Assembly: GCF_000799165.1 (NCBI RefSeq)
Contig: NZ_JUGF01000001.1
Span: 248,001 to 312,000 of the forward strand
DNA length: 64,000 bases
DNA from: Methylotenera versatilis 7
GTDB taxonomy: Bacteria > Pseudomonadota > Gammaproteobacteria > Burkholderiales > Methylophilaceae
Reading direction: 5' to 3'
The number at the start of each line of letters is the position of its first letter. Position 1 is the first letter of the stretch. A program made the position numbers and the translations under genes. The notes below the pieces were generated by a model. It saw nothing but the letters and a program-made list of their open reading frames with translations, did not search any database and was not told the origin of the DNA. Below are positions 35,423 through 43,635 of this stretch, in pieces.

Positions 35423-36275
35423 ACAGTGGCATATTAATCAGTTTTTTCGCAACATATAAATTATTGTCTGCGGCTGCAATCCAGTCATCTATATTGTCAT
35501 ATGGGCTACATTCTGCAAGACCGTAATGAAACGAGCTATGAAATTTGATCTGGCTATTTGTCGTGTGTTGAAAGCTTTCTGAAAGTTTTTGAATCCTTTC
35601 CAGCATTAGTTTGGCCTCTTTTTGATTGGTATTAGGCATTAAGATTAGCCATTCATCTCCGCCATAACGAAATAATTTATCACCAAAACGCAGATTATTC
35701 TGAATCATTAATGCGGTATTCATCAGCACTTTATCGCCAACATTATGACCCCACTCATCATTGATTTCTTTAAATTTATCTTGATCGACTAGTGCAATAG
35801 TGCAGGCCTGTTGATGGCGTTGGTTGCGGTTGAACTCTAACAGTAGATTGGATTTAAGTGTCAATCGTGTCAATGCGCCAGTTAGTGGGTCGCGCATTGT
35901 AAATTCACGCCATAATTCTTGATTCAGTTCTTTTGATTCCTGCATAAACAAATGCGCTTGTAGTTGGAACAGATTAAGTTGGTCAAAAATAGACAAACCA
36001 GAAAGCGGGTGATGGGCTTTGACGGTATCATCCCATGAGCTTTCTAAGCGTTGTTTTATATTTGTAAAGCTAGCGTTTAGATTTTCTGGCAGATTTAAAT
36101 CATGTGAGGTCAATGCATCAAATTGATATAAATCGGACAGTGGAGGTGCGTTTTCGCCGGTTAAGATGCTACGCATCTTGGTGATTAACCACTGATGACG
36201 CATTAGTATCCACGTGTTAGTCGCCGACAATAAATTCATCGAATTGCTAGCAATGTCTTCTTCTGAATAATTCAT
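35382..36275 (-). CDS. Diguanylate cyclase with a DgcZ-like N-terminal domain
   Basis: 297 residues. The GGDEF domain (about 128-290) has RDPLTGALTR at its start, ALVDQDKFKEINDEWGHNVGD with the metal Asp, and the active-site loop GGDEW at 205-209, where the last Phe is replaced by Trp, a tolerated change. It makes cyclic di-GMP. The N-terminal ~125 residues resemble the zinc-sensing CZB domain of DgcZ (RHQWLITKMRSIL, YQFDALT), but the zinc-ligand Cys appears to be Tyr50. No RxxD inhibitory site is seen. It overlaps the histidine kinase gene tail to tail by 41 bases. Confidence 0.88.
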   Translation of the reverse strand: MNYSEEDIASNSMNLLSATNTWILMRHQWLITKMRSILTGENAPPLSDLYQFDALTSHDLNLPENLNASFTNIKQRLESSWDDTVKAHHPLSGLSIFDQLNLFQLQAHLFMQESKELNQELWREFTMRDPLTGALTRLTLKSNLLLEFNRNQRHQQACTIALVDQDKFKEINDEWGHNVGDKVLMNTALMIQNNLRFGDKLFRYGGDEWLILMPNTNQKEAKLMLERIQKLSESFQHTTNSQIKFHSSFHYGLAECSPYDNIDDWIAAADNNLYVAKKLINMPLFNAADSSAQAVAD

Positions 36276-36403
36276 TCTGCGTTAAGTTGTGATGTAGTCC
36301 CGTATGCTAGTGAATTTTAGTCACAGCGCTTATCAATACAAGATGTTTAACATTAATTAACATTCTAACAAAGGCTTGGCTGTGGGCAAAATTTAGCGCG
36401 GTG

Positions 36404-36436
36404 TTCAGTCATTCTGAATTTATTTTGCGCTATAAT
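36404..36436 (+). promoter_or_regulatory. Probable transaldolase promoter with an inverted repeat
   Basis: TATAAT at 36431-36436 is a consensus -10, 80 bp before the gene. No good -35 is seen; instead the inverted repeat TTCAG-N5-CTGAA (36404-36418) occupies that region, suggesting an activator- or repressor-dependent promoter. Confidence 0.5.
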
Positions 36437-36515
36437 GGTAAGTTAAGTTTTTAGTTGAATTTTACAAACCATGCGTGACTCAAAGAATTGGGTGCAGGCA
36501 AATTAGGAGGAAATA

Positions 36516-37469
36516 ATGGCAAATCTATTAGATCAATTAAAAAGCATGACCACAATCGTAGCCGATACAGGTGATGTAGAAGCGATTAAAAGTGTAAAAC
36601 CAGTGGATGCAACGACTAACCCTTCATTACTGCTTAAAGCCAGTACATTGCCGCAATATGCACATTTGATTGATGAGTCAATTGCTTATGCCAAAGCCCA
36701 AGGCGGTAGCAAAGAAGTGCAAGTTGAAAACGCAGCTGACAAATTGGCTGTTTTAATCGGCATCGAAATTTCTAAAGTAGTACCAGGCCGCATCTCTACA
36801 GAAGTGGATGCACGTCTATCTTTCAACGTTGAGAAGATGGTTGCTAAAGGCCGTAAACTCATCAAGTTCTACCAAGAAGCTGGTGTAGGTAAAGACCGTG
36901 TGTTGATTAAACTAGCATCAACATGGGAAGGCATTAAAGCAGGTGAGATCCTTGAAAAAGAAGGCATCCAATGTAACCTTACATTGCTATTCGGTTTCGG
37001 CCAAGCGCGTGCATGTGCTGAAGCTGGTGTATTCTTGATTTCTCCATTCGTTGGCCGTATCCTGGATTGGTACAAAGCGAAAAACCCAGGTACTGAGTAC
37101 ACACAAGAAACAGACCCAGGCGTGGTTTCTGTACGTGCGATTTATGCATATTACAAAGAACACGGCTACAAAACTGTCGTAATGGGTGCTTCATTCCGTA
37201 ACGTTGGCGAATTAATCGCGCTTGCAGGTTGCGATCGTCTAACTGTTTCACCAAACTTATTGCAAGACTTGGCTGCAACAGAAGGTACATTGACACGCGT
37301 GTTAACTGACGGCGGCGCTAAAAAATCACCAGGCGCTAAGTTAACTGAAGAGGAATTCCGTTTCCAATTAAACGAAGATGCAATGGCAACAGAAAAATTG
37401 GCTGAAGGCATTCGCGGTTTCGTTGTTGACCAAAATAAATTAGAAGCGGCGCTTAGCGCTAAGTTATAG
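36516..37469 (+). CDS. tal: Transaldolase
   Basis: 317 residues, the TalB-type length. The Schiff-base Lys is in [12 protein letters not shown] near residue 130; the N-terminus has [16 protein letters not shown] and [18 protein letters not shown] follows. It moves a dihydroxyacetone unit between sugar phosphates, in the rearrangement part of the ribulose monophosphate cycle. A perfect AGGAGG lies 6 bases before the ATG, indicating high expression, consistent with hps next door. Confidence 0.97.
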   Translation: MANLLDQLKSMTTIVADTGDVEAIKSVKPVDATTNPSLLLKASTLPQYAHLIDESIAYAKAQGGSKEVQVENAADKLAVLIGIEISKVVPGRISTEVDARLSFNVEKMVAKGRKLIKFYQEAGVGKDRVLIKLASTWEGIKAGEILEKEGIQCNLTLLFGFGQARACAEAGVFLISPFVGRILDWYKAKNPGTEYTQETDPGVVSVRAIYAYYKEHGYKTVVMGASFRNVGELIALAGCDRLTVSPNLLQDLAATEGTLTRVLTDGGAKKSPGAKLTEEEFRFQLNEDAMATEKLAEGIRGFVVDQNKLEAALSAKL

Positions 37470-37555
37470 GGCGCAAAACTATAATTTTTTAAATGTTAAG
37501 TCATGCAGATAATGACATGAAACTGTAACTTAGTTGTAATATCGATGGTTTAACA

Positions 37556-37596
37556 TTGACAATAATGGGCTGGACGCATAATATAATGCGTCCAGC
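37556..37596 (+). promoter_or_regulatory. hps: Probable hps promoter overlapped by an 11-bp-arm palindrome
   Basis: TTGACA at 37556-37561, a 17-bp spacer and TAATAT at 37579-37584 form a near-consensus sigma-70 promoter. A perfect inverted repeat, GCTGGACGCAT (37569-37579) and ATGCGTCCAGC (37586-37596), encloses the -10. The run after it (CTTAAAATT) is a poor terminator tail, so an operator is more likely than a tal terminator. The leader to hps would be about 190 bases and I see no further clear structure in this 314-bp gap. Confidence 0.6.
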
Positions 37597-37783
37597 TTAA
37601 AATTCACTAGATGCTAGACAGTAATTAGTCTGCAAGCACTTAAAATAAACATTTTGTGCAAAAATTTAGTGGTAAGAAAGCAGTAATCTTTTTGTAACAT
37701 CATCTTTACGGTAATTAATTTTTTAAATTAATAATTGTGAAAATTTAGTTACTAAATAATAATTTTCAATCGGAGAGTACACC

Positions 37784-38419
37784 ATGGCTTTAACCCAAAT
37801 GGCATTAGATTCATTAGATTTTGACGCAACTGTTGCATTAGCAACTCAAGTTGCTCCACACGTAGATATCTTAGAAATCGGTACACCTTGCATTAAGCAT
37901 AACGGTATCAAATTGCTTGAAGTTTTACGCGCTAAATTCCCAAACAACAAAATTTTAGTTGACTTGAAAACAGCTGATGCTGGTTTCTACGAAGCTGAGC
38001 CATTCTTCAAAGCTGGTGCAGATATCGTTACTGTATTAGGTATCTCTGATATCGGTACAATCAAAGGCGTAATCGATGTTGCTAACAAATACGGCAAAAA
38101 AGCACAAGTTGACTTGATCAACGTTGCTGACAAAGCTGCTGTTACTAAAGCAGTTGCTGCTGCTGGCGCACACATCATTGGTGTTCACACTGGTTTAGAC
38201 CAACAAGCTGCTGGCCAAACTCCTTTTGCTGACTTAGCATTAGTTGCTGGTTTAAAATTAGGTGTTGAAATCTCAGTTGCTGGTGGCGTTAAAGCTGCAA
38301 CAGCTGCTCAAGTACGTGACGCTGGCGCAACAATCATTGTTGCTGGTGCTGCTATCTACGGCGCTGCTGATCCTGCTGCTTCTGCTGCTGAAATCACAGC
38401 TATTGCTCACGCTGCTTAA
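37784..38419 (+). CDS. hps: 3-Hexulose-6-phosphate synthase
   Basis: 211 residues of the orotidine-monophosphate-decarboxylase superfamily. Motifs: DILEIGTPCIKHNGIKLLE, ILVDLKTADAGFYEAEPFF (the Asp-Lys-Asp catalytic set), DIVTVLGISD and IISVAGG-like EISVAGGVKAAT. It joins formaldehyde to ribulose 5-phosphate, the entry reaction of the ribulose monophosphate cycle. GGAGAG lies 8 bases upstream. Codons are strongly biased to GCT, GTT and TTA compared with neighbours, a sign of very high expression. A strong terminator follows before phi. Confidence 0.98.
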   Translation: MALTQMALDSLDFDATVALATQVAPHVDILEIGTPCIKHNGIKLLEVLRAKFPNNKILVDLKTADAGFYEAEPFFKAGADIVTVLGISDIGTIKGVIDVANKYGKKAQVDLINVADKAAVTKAVAAAGAHIIGVHTGLDQQAAGQTPFADLALVAGLKLGVEISVAGGVKAATAAQVRDAGATIIVAGAAIYGAADPAASAAEITAIAHAA

Positions 38420-38425
38420 GTTAAG

Positions 38426-38444
38426 CATTGGTTTTAATAACCAA
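38426..38444 (+). other. Stem-loop directly after hps
   Basis: ATTGGTT pairs with AACCAAT over a 5-base loop, 6 bases after the hps stop, without a T-run. It may protect the 3' end of the hps mRNA. Confidence 0.45.
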
Positions 38445-38492
38445 TAGCAATTAACTAAGCCCAATAAGCAATTATTGAGATGAGTAAATAAA

Positions 38493-38527
38493 AATCCTGA
38501 CTCAGTAATGGGTCAGGATTTTTTTTA
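38493..38527 (+). terminator. Rho-independent terminator between hps and phi
   Basis: AATCCTGAC pairs perfectly with GTCAGGATT over a 10-base loop, followed by T6 to T7. It should uncouple phi from most hps transcription. Confidence 0.85.
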
Positions 38528-38534
38528 AACTTAC

Positions 38535-38548
38535 TGACATGCATGTCA
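38535..38548. promoter_or_regulatory. 14-bp palindrome upstream of phi
   Basis: TGACATGCATGTCA is a perfect palindrome lying between the hps terminator and the repeats before phi. It is a candidate operator. Confidence 0.4.
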
Positions 38549-38556
38549 AAACCAAT

Positions 38557-38615
38557 CGTTAACATTTAACTGTTTGAAAATTAACCGTTAAACACTTAAC
38601 TATTAAACATTGAAG
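38557..38615 (+). repeat. Approximate 15-bp tandem repeats before phi
   Basis: Four consecutive units of 14, 15, 15 and 15 bp follow each other: CGTTAACATTTAAC, TGTTTGAAAATTAAC, CGTTAAACACTTAAC and TATTAAACATTGAAG. They share a TTAA-N-TTAAC pattern. The last unit abuts the phi ribosome site. They could be repeated regulator half-sites or simple AT-rich sequence. Confidence 0.45.
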
Positions 38616-38623
38616 GAAAAATT

Positions 38624-39160
38624 ATGGATAATCAAAAACTCATTTTAGATCGCTTAACAACCATTTTGTCTGAAACTGACAAAAGTAATGCAGCGAAACT
38701 GATGCAATTGGTTGATGGTGCAGGTCGTATTTTTATTGGCGGTGCAGGTCGCTCACTATTGGTTTCACGTTTCTTTGCAATGCGTTTAGTACATAGCGGC
38801 TACAATGTTAGCATGGTTGGTGAAGTGGTTACTCCAGCCATTAAAGCGGGTGATTTATTGATTTTAGTATCTGGTTCTGGCGGTACTGAAACGTTATTAC
38901 CATTCGTTAAAAAAGCAAAATCAGTAGGTGCTAAATTAGCCGTGGTTTCAATGAAAGCGAAATCTGCTATGGCAGATGTGGCTGATTTAACCATTCAAAT
39001 TGGCAATGATAATAGCTTCCCGTTAACACAAGGTATGCCAATGGGTTCACAATTTGAGCTTTCAACTTTAGTGTATTTAGAAGCGATCATTGCGGACAAT
39101 ATTTTTGCTAAAGGTTTAACTGAAGAAGGTATGCGCGCTATTCACGCTAACTTAGAATAA
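38624..39160 (+). CDS. phi: 6-Phospho-3-hexuloisomerase
   Basis: 178 residues, one SIS domain. GAGRIFIGGAGRSLLVSRFFAMRL binds the sugar phosphate, and LILVSGSGGTETLLPFVKKAK is the second SIS motif. It converts hexulose 6-phosphate to fructose 6-phosphate, the second step of the ribulose monophosphate cycle. GAAGG lies 7 bases upstream. It follows hps but behind a terminator, with its own palindrome and repeats. Confidence 0.96.
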   Translation: MDNQKLILDRLTTILSETDKSNAAKLMQLVDGAGRIFIGGAGRSLLVSRFFAMRLVHSGYNVSMVGEVVTPAIKAGDLLILVSGSGGTETLLPFVKKAKSVGAKLAVVSMKAKSAMADVADLTIQIGNDNSFPLTQGMPMGSQFELSTLVYLEAIIADNIFAKGLTEEGMRAIHANLE

Positions 39161-39183
39161 TTCTTTAGCTTATAAAGTTGTAT

Positions 39184-39209
39184 AAAAACCCGAGCATGCT
39201 CGGGTTTTT
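39184..39209. terminator. Bidirectional rho-independent terminator
   Basis: A fully self-complementary 26-bp sequence from AAAAACCCGAG to CTCGGGTTTTT serves phi on the plus strand and the HisA-like gene on the minus strand. Confidence 0.85.
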
Positions 39210-39216
39210 AATTGTC

Positions 39217-39939
39217 TTAAGATTGAGTTTGATGAACGTGCTGTAAATCTTGCGCGCTAATCTTTTGATTATGTAGCGCGCTTGCAACAAGCACGCCAGT
39301 GATACCCATTGTGGTGAGTAGCGCCAAATCTGATGGATTACGTACACCACCTGCAGCATAGATTTTTGATGGAGTTTTCCGCATTTTATTCAACTGAATT
39401 AATATATTTAATTTATTGATATCAACACCTTGTCCGCTGCCAACGGCATTTAATGTCATGCATATTGTGTTGTCTGGCCAATAACTTGCCGATTCATGTA
39501 AATCGTTAATACCTAGCTGGCTGCTCTCGGTGTAATCCAAAGATAAGATTTGCTGATTTTCACAAACATCGCTAATTGCACGATAGTCTTGCAAGCTGAC
39601 AATATTTTCACTTCCTACCACCGGTTTAATCTGCTTGGTTTTGTATCGCACACAAGCGTTTGCCTGGCGAATACCAGAGTCAAGCCAGATAGTGAGTTGT
39701 GGATAAGTATTACTGATAAGCTCGATTAATTCAGTATGGTCGCCAACACCTAAAATGGCATCTAAATCTGCAATATACAGCGTTTGAAATGGGTATAATT
39801 CGAGCAGTGTCGCAACAATGGCTAAAGGTGAGCTGTCATTGCACAAACTGGATTGAATTGGCTGATATTGGCTACGTAATCCCAATTTAGCATGCACAAC
39901 CTGACCCTGCATTAAATCAATCACGGGAATAACTTGCAA
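39217..39939 (-). CDS. HisA-like TIM-barrel protein of the C1-cofactor cluster
   Basis: 240 residues related to HisA/HisF. The catalytic Asp pair of HisA is kept: D8 in IPVIDLMQGQVV and the Asp in ILSLDYTE. The C-terminal phosphate loops are AAGGVRNPSDLALL and GVLVASAL. It is diverged from standard HisA and stands alone, away from any histidine genes, divergent (55 bp) from the MfnD-like ligase. HisA-like genes occur in methylotroph clusters for H4MPT and methanofuran-type cofactors (cluster knowledge from memory), so an Amadori-type isomerisation or related step in cofactor synthesis is likely but unproven. Confidence 0.82.
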   Translation of the reverse strand: MQVIPVIDLMQGQVVHAKLGLRSQYQPIQSSLCNDSSPLAIVATLLELYPFQTLYIADLDAILGVGDHTELIELISNTYPQLTIWLDSGIRQANACVRYKTKQIKPVVGSENIVSLQDYRAISDVCENQQILSLDYTESSQLGINDLHESASYWPDNTICMTLNAVGSGQGVDINKLNILIQLNKMRKTPSKIYAAGGVRNPSDLALLTTMGITGVLVASALHNQKISAQDLQHVHQTQS

Positions 39940-39994
39940 AGCTCGCCTTTTAAATTTTTAGGTCATTCATTTTAGAACATTTGCCCGTTGACCT

Positions 39995-40990
39995 ATGCTT
40001 ATTAAAAAAATATTTGTGTGTGAATTTGTCACAGCCGGTGGCTTTAATCACGCCGATTTACCAGCTGGATTGATCGCAGAAGCGACATTGATGCGAAATG
40101 CATTGTTGTATGATTTATCAAGCTTGCCTTATACGATTAGTACAGCGGTAGACGCGCGTTTAGAGCCACCAGAGCATTGTCATACCTGTGTGGCGATAGA
40201 TGTCAATGAAGACGCGTGGGACATATGGAAAAGTCAAATACAGCTGGCAGATGCGGTTTGGATAATTGCGCCGGAAACAGATGGGCTATTGAGAAAACTG
40301 ACCGAATTGGCAGTGCAGGAAGGTAAGTTGGTATTGGGTTGTGGTGTTGATGCTATTCATATTACCAGTGAAAAACTAGCGACTTATTTTATGCTGCAAC
40401 AGACTGGTATTAGAACGATTCCTACTTATACGATTAAAAACTGGCCCAAAACAGCAGGGCAATGGCTGGCAAAGCCGAATAACGGCGCAGGTTGCGATGA
40501 AACCGTACTGTTTGATGATCCAGATGATTTACTGCATTGGATGAAACAAAATAATAAAACTGAAAGTCATGTGATACAACCTTACCAACAAGGCGTTCCG
40601 GCTAGTATTTCATGTGTCATGCAGCAGGGGCGTGCGCAAGTGTTAAGCTGCAATACTCAGATGATTTCTATTGAAAGTAATCAGTTAAGTTACGCGGGCA
40701 GCGAAGTGAATGGCATGCGCGATTTTTGGCATGAGTTTGAATTGTTTGCACAGAAAATCGCTGCAATATGCACGGATTTAAATGGTTATGTAGGGATTGA
40801 TGTGATTGTAGATACGCAAAACGACAATCAAATAACGGTCGTGGAAATCAACCCGCGCTTAACAACTAGTTATGCCGGTTTGGCAGAAGCGACGGGTGAA
40901 AACCCGGCGGAGTTGATTATGAATACCTTAACGCAGCCAGATTTTATCTGGCCGGAATTGCAGCGTAATATTGTGAGCATTCATGTCTAA
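39995..40990 (+). CDS. ATP-grasp ligase, MfnD-like (tyramine-glutamate ligase family)
   Basis: 331 residues. The N-terminus KKIFVCEFVTAGGFNHADLP is characteristic of the COG1821 group, as is WIIAPETDGLLRKLTELA. LAKPNNGAGCDETVLF is the ATP-binding loop and VVEINPRLTTSYAGLAEATG the metal-binding end. Archaeal MfnD joins glutamate to tyramine in methanofuran synthesis; the methylotroph relative probably builds the methylofuran side chain. Its 3' end overlaps the next gene by 8 bases. Confidence 0.82.
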   Translation: MLIKKIFVCEFVTAGGFNHADLPAGLIAEATLMRNALLYDLSSLPYTISTAVDARLEPPEHCHTCVAIDVNEDAWDIWKSQIQLADAVWIIAPETDGLLRKLTELAVQEGKLVLGCGVDAIHITSEKLATYFMLQQTGIRTIPTYTIKNWPKTAGQWLAKPNNGAGCDETVLFDDPDDLLHWMKQNNKTESHVIQPYQQGVPASISCVMQQGRAQVLSCNTQMISIESNQLSYAGSEVNGMRDFWHEFELFAQKIAAICTDLNGYVGIDVIVDTQNDNQITVVEINPRLTTSYAGLAEATGENPAELIMNTLTQPDFIWPELQRNIVSIHV

Positions 40991-42071
40991 AGCTACGATG
41001 ATTGGCTGGGATATCGGTGGTGCGCATCTTAAAGCCGTTGTGCTGGATGCAAATGGGGTACAGTTGAGTTGTATACAACTGCCTTGTGCATTGTGGCGCG
41101 GATTAACCGAGCTTGAGCTTGGCATTAAAGCGGTTTTTAGCCAAACTGGCTTGCAGGCACACAATGTATTGCACGTAGTCACGATGACTGGCGAACTGGT
41201 GGATTTGTTTCCCAATCGCTATACAGGCGTATGCGAAATCGCAAGATATGCTGCTGGCCTGTTAGGAAAAGATACGTGCTTTTATGCCGCAAATAATGGC
41301 TTTGTTCAATTGGATGACGTTGCTGAATATGTGCCACACATTGCCTCAACCAACTGGCATGCAAGTGCCAGTTTGCTGGCTAAGCATGTTGATCATGTAT
41401 TATTGATTGATATTGGCAGCACCACTACCGACATTATTCCAATAGCGCATGGCAAAGTTGCCATGCAAGGGTTATCGGATGCTAGTCGCATGCAGCATGA
41501 TGCCTTGGTTTATACCGGCGTTGTGCGCACGCCTATTATGGCATTGGCGCAAAAGCTAAGTTTAAACGATGGTATAGAAGAGATTGAAATGAATGTCGCG
41601 GCAGAGTTTTTTGCGACCATGGCCGATGTCTATCGATTAACCGATGAATTGCCGCTAGCAAAAGATATGGCAGAAACTGCCGATGGACAAGGCAAGACGC
41701 AACAGGAGTCGGCGCGTAGACTTGCGCGAATGGTGGGATTCGACTTGGAAGATAAGCCGATTGAAACATGGATGAAACTGGCCTTTTCATGCAGGGCTTT
41801 ACAATTAAAGCAATTGAAAGCAGCCACTTTAAAACACCTTAAACCCAATACACCTATTATTGGCGCAGGTGCAGGCAGTTTTTTAGTGAAAGTGTTGGCG
41901 GCGGAGTTGGATTGTGAATATCGTTTACTTACAGATATTTTAAAGACTGATATTTCGTTGTCAGATCAGCTTGTTAATGAATCGCAATTGGCAGATTTGG
42001 AATTGTGTTTCCCTGCTTATGCAGTGGCGCGTTTGGCTTTAGCAAGCCAATTGCCGCACAAGGTAGGCTGA
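40983..42071 (+). CDS. MfnF-like protein of the hydantoinase/sugar-kinase-like fold (COG1548)
   Basis: 362 residues with an ASKHA-type nucleotide fold. MIGWDIGGAHLKAVVLD is the first phosphate motif, VLLIDIGSTTTDIIPI the second and IIGAGAGSFLVKVLA the third. This group was annotated as H4MPT-linked sugar kinase; its archaeal member MfnF couples the furan methyl diphosphate to gamma-glutamyltyramine in methanofuran synthesis. The same role for methylofuran is inferred from the MfnD-like and MfnE-like neighbours. It overlaps the previous gene by 8 bases and leaves 2 before pabB. Confidence 0.83.
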   Translation: MSKATMIGWDIGGAHLKAVVLDANGVQLSCIQLPCALWRGLTELELGIKAVFSQTGLQAHNVLHVVTMTGELVDLFPNRYTGVCEIARYAAGLLGKDTCFYAANNGFVQLDDVAEYVPHIASTNWHASASLLAKHVDHVLLIDIGSTTTDIIPIAHGKVAMQGLSDASRMQHDALVYTGVVRTPIMALAQKLSLNDGIEEIEMNVAAEFFATMADVYRLTDELPLAKDMAETADGQGKTQQESARRLARMVGFDLEDKPIETWMKLAFSCRALQLKQLKAATLKHLKPNTPIIGAGAGSFLVKVLAAELDCEYRLLTDILKTDISLSDQLVNESQLADLELCFPAYAVARLALASQLPHKVG

Positions 42072-42073
42072 CT

Positions 42074-43516
42074 ATGAGCTTGTTGCAGCATGAATTAGCC
42101 TATCACCATGATAGTGCGGCGTTATTTGAACAGATTGCGCATCAGAAATGGGCGATGCTATTAGATAGCGGGCAGGCGATTAATCCGGTAACGGGATTAG
42201 TTGGCAGCCAGTATGGCCGTTACGACGTGATGGTGGCCGAGCCATTTATCACTCTGGTTACCAAAGGTAAATGTACGCAAATAACCCAAAATGGTCAGAC
42301 AAGTGTTTCTGAAGGTGATCCATTTGTGTTGCTGAATGACTTACTTAACCAATATAAAGTCAGTAAAAATCAGGCCGATTACCCATTTGCAGGTGGCGCA
42401 TTGGGCTATTTTGCCTATGATCTAGCGCGTAGTATTGAAAAGCTGCCTACTGTTGCAGCGACAGCTACAGACTCGCCAGAAATGATGATTGGGTTTTATG
42501 ATTGGGCAGTGGTGGTGGATCATCGTGAAAAACGCTGTTTATTGGTTTCGCACGGATTAACCGATGCGGTGAAGGCGAATTGGCAGGCATTATGTGCAAA
42601 GTTTGACGCTGCTATTTCGAATAATTCAAATCTACTCTCTAAAAGCGAATTTAAAGTCAACTCTCAAATTCAGTCCAATTTAAGCCAATCACAATATTTC
42701 CAGGCATTTGCAAAGGTTAAGTCCTATATCGCTGAAGGTGATTGTTACCAAGTTAATTTAGCACAACGTTTTTCAGCCGAAGTGTCTGGTGATAGCTGGC
42801 AGGCGTACAAAAAGCTACGCGAAATTAGCCCTGCACCTTTTATGGCTTATATGAATTTGCCATTGAATGAATCGGAAAACTTTCAAGTATTGTCCAATTC
42901 ACCCGAGCGTTTTTTGCAGACTGATGGTGATCATGTTGAAACGCGCCCCATTAAAGGCACACGGCCAAGGTCGCTAGATGCTGTGCAAGATTTAGCGTAT
43001 GCGCAAGAGCTGCAGAATAGCCTTAAAGACAAAGCTGAAAACGTGATGATTGTGGATTTGTTACGTAATGATATCGGTAAAAACTGTACAACTGGCAGTG
43101 TAAAAGCCGATCAATTATTTCAGTTACAAAGCTTTGCCAACGTGCATCATTTGGTGAGTATTGTAACGGGGAAATTAAAACAAACGGCTACGGCGGTAGA
43201 TTTGCTAAAAGGGTGTTTCCCAGGCGGCTCTATTACCGGCGCGCCAAAACTACGTGCCATGCAAATTATTGAGGAGCTAGAGCCACATCAACGCGGACTT
43301 TACTGTGGTGCTATTGGCTATATTGGCTTCGATGGAAAAATGGACACCAATATTGCTATTCGCACTGCTGTTATCTGTCGAAATCAGTTTAGTTTTTATG
43401 CTGGCGGCGGTATTGTGGCTGATTCTGTTATGCATAAAGAATACAACGAAACTTTAGATAAAGCCTCTAATCTTAAAGCTATACTGGCGCATTTTTCAGT
43501 GGCTATTGAGGGTTAA
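42074..43516 (+). CDS. pabB: Aminodeoxychorismate synthase component I
   Basis: 480 residues from the ATG at 42074, two bases after the MfnF-like stop; the frame is open further upstream but that part overlaps the previous gene. The chorismate-binding domain is complete: VNLAQRFSAEV, SPERFLQTDGDHVETRPIKGT, AENVMIVDLLRNDIGK, FPGGSITGAPKLRAMQIIEEL and FYAGGGIVADS. It makes aminodeoxychorismate on the way to p-aminobenzoate, used both for folate and by beta-RFAP synthase for H4MPT. Its place among C1-cofactor genes fits the second use. The partner amidotransferase and the lyase are not in the window. Confidence 0.94.
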   Translation: MSLLQHELAYHHDSAALFEQIAHQKWAMLLDSGQAINPVTGLVGSQYGRYDVMVAEPFITLVTKGKCTQITQNGQTSVSEGDPFVLLNDLLNQYKVSKNQADYPFAGGALGYFAYDLARSIEKLPTVAATATDSPEMMIGFYDWAVVVDHREKRCLLVSHGLTDAVKANWQALCAKFDAAISNNSNLLSKSEFKVNSQIQSNLSQSQYFQAFAKVKSYIAEGDCYQVNLAQRFSAEVSGDSWQAYKKLREISPAPFMAYMNLPLNESENFQVLSNSPERFLQTDGDHVETRPIKGTRPRSLDAVQDLAYAQELQNSLKDKAENVMIVDLLRNDIGKNCTTGSVKADQLFQLQSFANVHHLVSIVTGKLKQTATAVDLLKGCFPGGSITGAPKLRAMQIIEELEPHQRGLYCGAIGYIGFDGKMDTNIAIRTAVICRNQFSFYAGGGIVADSVMHKEYNETLDKASNLKAILAHFSVAIEG

Positions 43517-43635
43517 GTTGGCGATTACAACTGATTGATTTTATTAATAACTTAACTAAACAAATCTCGTCAATATTGTTATAGAATAAAAGCTACTTAT
43601 ATTAAATGAACGAATAATAACAATAAGGAATAAAT

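Noticed and set aside
36124-36137. FNR-like TTGATATAAATCGG
   Set aside because: Inside the diguanylate cyclase coding region with a broken right half-site; not placed at a promoter.
39217-39939. Ordinary histidine-biosynthesis hisA
   Set aside because: No other his genes are near, the sequence is diverged, and the neighbours are cofactor genes; called HisA-like instead.
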